Below, piece after piece: positions 4,511 through 5,415 of a DNA stretch of 5,415 nt (positions are counted from its first letter, which is position 1; each line of letters starts with the position of its first letter). Under the pieces are notes generated by a model. It searched no databases. It saw nothing but the letters and a program-made list of their open reading frames with translations, and was not told where the DNA came from. Origin of the DNA: Pseudomonadota bacterium (GTDB taxonomy: Bacteria; Pseudomonadota; Gammaproteobacteria; Acidiferrobacterales; Acidiferrobacteraceae); assembly GCA_021795255.1 (NCBI GenBank), contig JAJYPQ010000307.1, forward strand, positions 1-5,415, given 5' to 3'. The position numbers and the translations under genes were made by a program.

Positions 4511-5199
4511 ATGACGAACTGTACATATCTTCACACAGGCCGTGTTTACCCGGCAGTCCTGCGCCTCTCCCTGTCTCTCGATATTAAAATGGCAGTCACG
4601 AGACGGCTGCGAACGGATCTGCCGCCGATGAAGCCATGGTCGTGGCTGCCCACCCTTCGGAAAACGCGTCTCCCCAGTTCATCATCGAAAGACCCTACCC
4701 CCCTGGAATACATCGAGATTCGCCGACGATCAGGGCGACGTGCATGAGGCGACACGTCATGTTTTTGTGCAGTTTCCGAGCAACGATCCGCTCACACTCG
4801 TCGTTATGACTTTGGTCGCAAACGATGGATTTCGAAGGTTCCGAGATTAGCTCCACCTTCCGCATAGGCGCGCGACCGCGACGAAATCGGATCCTGCGAC
4901 ATCCGCCACATAGACCGCCGCGCGACTGATACGTGGGCACTTCTCCTGCGACGTGGCGCGCAACGAGAGTTCGCACGGGCACGCGGAAAACGCCTACGGC
5001 GATGAGCCGCGATGAGCCGCACCAGTCGCGCGCTTTACGAGGGTAGCCACGCCACAGGAGATGGCGCCTTGCCCAAACGATCGAGGTAAACGGCGAGCTA
5101 GAGGACGCACCCGTATTGAGGCAAAGGGATGGGGGCGCCCCTACTCATCATGGTGTATCCCCGGCGAACCTGCCCGACGCGTACCGATTTAACTAGGGG
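4511..5199. other. About 690 bp with no recognisable gene
   Basis: All six frames are broken into pieces of fewer than about 100 codons, without ribosome-binding sites or recognisable domains. Some plus-strand pieces read like ordinary protein: about 4720-4850 (DQGDVHEATRHVFVQFPSND) and about 5085-5196 (VNGELEDAPVLRQRDGG). They are in frames with stops on either side and no start. The mirror frame on the minus strand (4695-4865) is equally plausible. This is compatible with decayed coding sequence or plain intergenic DNA; I cannot tell which. A palindrome GGGGCGCCCC lies at 5132-5141. No transposase, tRNA or terminal inverted repeats were seen. Confidence 0.5.
5001..5020. repeat. Tandem duplication of GATGAGCCGC
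   Basis: Two exact adjacent copies of a 10-bp unit at 5001-5010 and 5011-5020. Ten is not a multiple of three, so in coding DNA it would shift the frame. It is consistent with a recent slippage duplication in unconstrained sequence. Confidence 0.8.
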
Positions 5200-5203
5200 A
5201 TGC

Positions 5204-5210
5204 GAGGGGG
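5204..5210 (+). promoter_or_regulatory. Ribosome-binding site before the right-edge ORF
   Basis: GAGGGGG lies 7 nt before ATG 5218. It favours that ATG over the in-frame ATG at 5200, which follows an in-frame TAG at 5194-5196 and has no such site. Confidence 0.4.
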
Positions 5211-5217
5211 CGCTTAT

Positions 5218-5415
5218 ATGGCGAGCCCCATCACCACGAACATCATGATCCGCCGGGAAAGCGGACGATACCGGTTACAGGGGTCATACCGATCCGAGAC
5301 CGCCGTCCTGTGGGCCGAAGTGCGAACGCCACTATTTTGTCAGCGAATATCCTTTCGCGACCTTCAATCTCAAGATCAGGCCACTTGTGCCCATGAGCGT
5401 ATGTATGTTGATGCG
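5218..5415 (+). CDS. Hypothetical protein, N-terminal 66 residues, cut by the window edge
   Basis: The frame from ATG 5218 stays open to the last base, 66 codons. It starts MASPITTNIMIRRESGRYRL and continues with mixed polar and hydrophobic residues; no signal peptide, membrane helix or known motif is visible. The support is the well-placed GAGGGGG and an uninterrupted frame. Against it, the other strand also has open frames here: one minus frame runs from the edge to a stop near 5243 and another to a stop at 5332-5334. The region could therefore instead be the 3' end of a minus-strand gene lying to the right. No function can be proposed. Confidence 0.3.
   Translation, partial: MASPITTNIMIRRESGRYRLQGSYRSETAVLWAEVRTPLFCQRISFRDLQSQDQATCAHERMYVDA

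Noticed and set aside
4499..4747. 82-codon plus-strand ORF right after the palindrome
   Set aside because: Its starts lie inside or next to the palindrome with no Shine-Dalgarno site, the composition is unlike a folded protein, and no motif is seen. It may still be a by-product of a real transcript.
4695..4865. Minus-strand frame from ATG 4865 (56 residues, starts MRKVELISEPSKS)
   Set aside because: Its composition is protein-like, but it has no ribosome-binding site and no recognised family, and an equally plausible frame exists on the opposite strand.

Overview
GC-rich bacterial DNA, probably from a gammaproteobacterium or a related proteobacterium. Ribosome-binding sites are of the GGAG/GAGGGG type, and one gene is a long-form (LeuA2-type) 2-isopropylmalate synthase. 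The species cannot be named from the sequence. All confidently coding DNA is on the minus strand, so the gene order below runs from high to low coordinates.

Right part (about 4240-5415): no recognisable gene. An AT-rich block (about 4455-4512) holds a perfect 8-bp-arm palindrome that includes a consensus TATAAT. It is followed by roughly 700 bp in which every frame is broken and nothing looks like a known family. At the right edge a short plus-strand frame (from 5218) has a good ribosome-binding site but no recognisable product.

Middle (about 3660-4425): a compact, structure-rich intergenic region read on the minus strand. From upstream to downstream it has a weak promoter, two hairpins, a strong ribosome-binding site, a 23-codon ORF for a one-helix membrane peptide, about 115 nt of further hairpins, and a clear intrinsic terminator (3990-4034). 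Right after this terminator lies a sigma70-like promoter (TTGACA, 17 bp, GATCAT). Its start point nearly coincides with the ATG of a 22-codon, leucine-containing ORF, followed by a 9-bp hairpin and then leuA. This is a plausible leuA leader.

Left part (1-3609): leuA (first committed step of leucine synthesis), then a Gly/Ser-rich lipoprotein and a short secreted protein 16 nt apart, a YIP1-family membrane protein, and an EamA/DMT-type transporter cut by the window edge. Apart from leuA these are envelope proteins. The last two are only 4 nt apart. A run of eight C in yip1 is placed so that losing one C would fuse yip1 in frame to the transporter.

Most worth a second look: the small-peptide/structured-RNA unit at 3990-4423, the AT-rich palindrome at 4492-4510, the possible leuA leader, and the C8 tract. 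I found no CRISPR array, tRNA, rRNA or complete insertion sequence.
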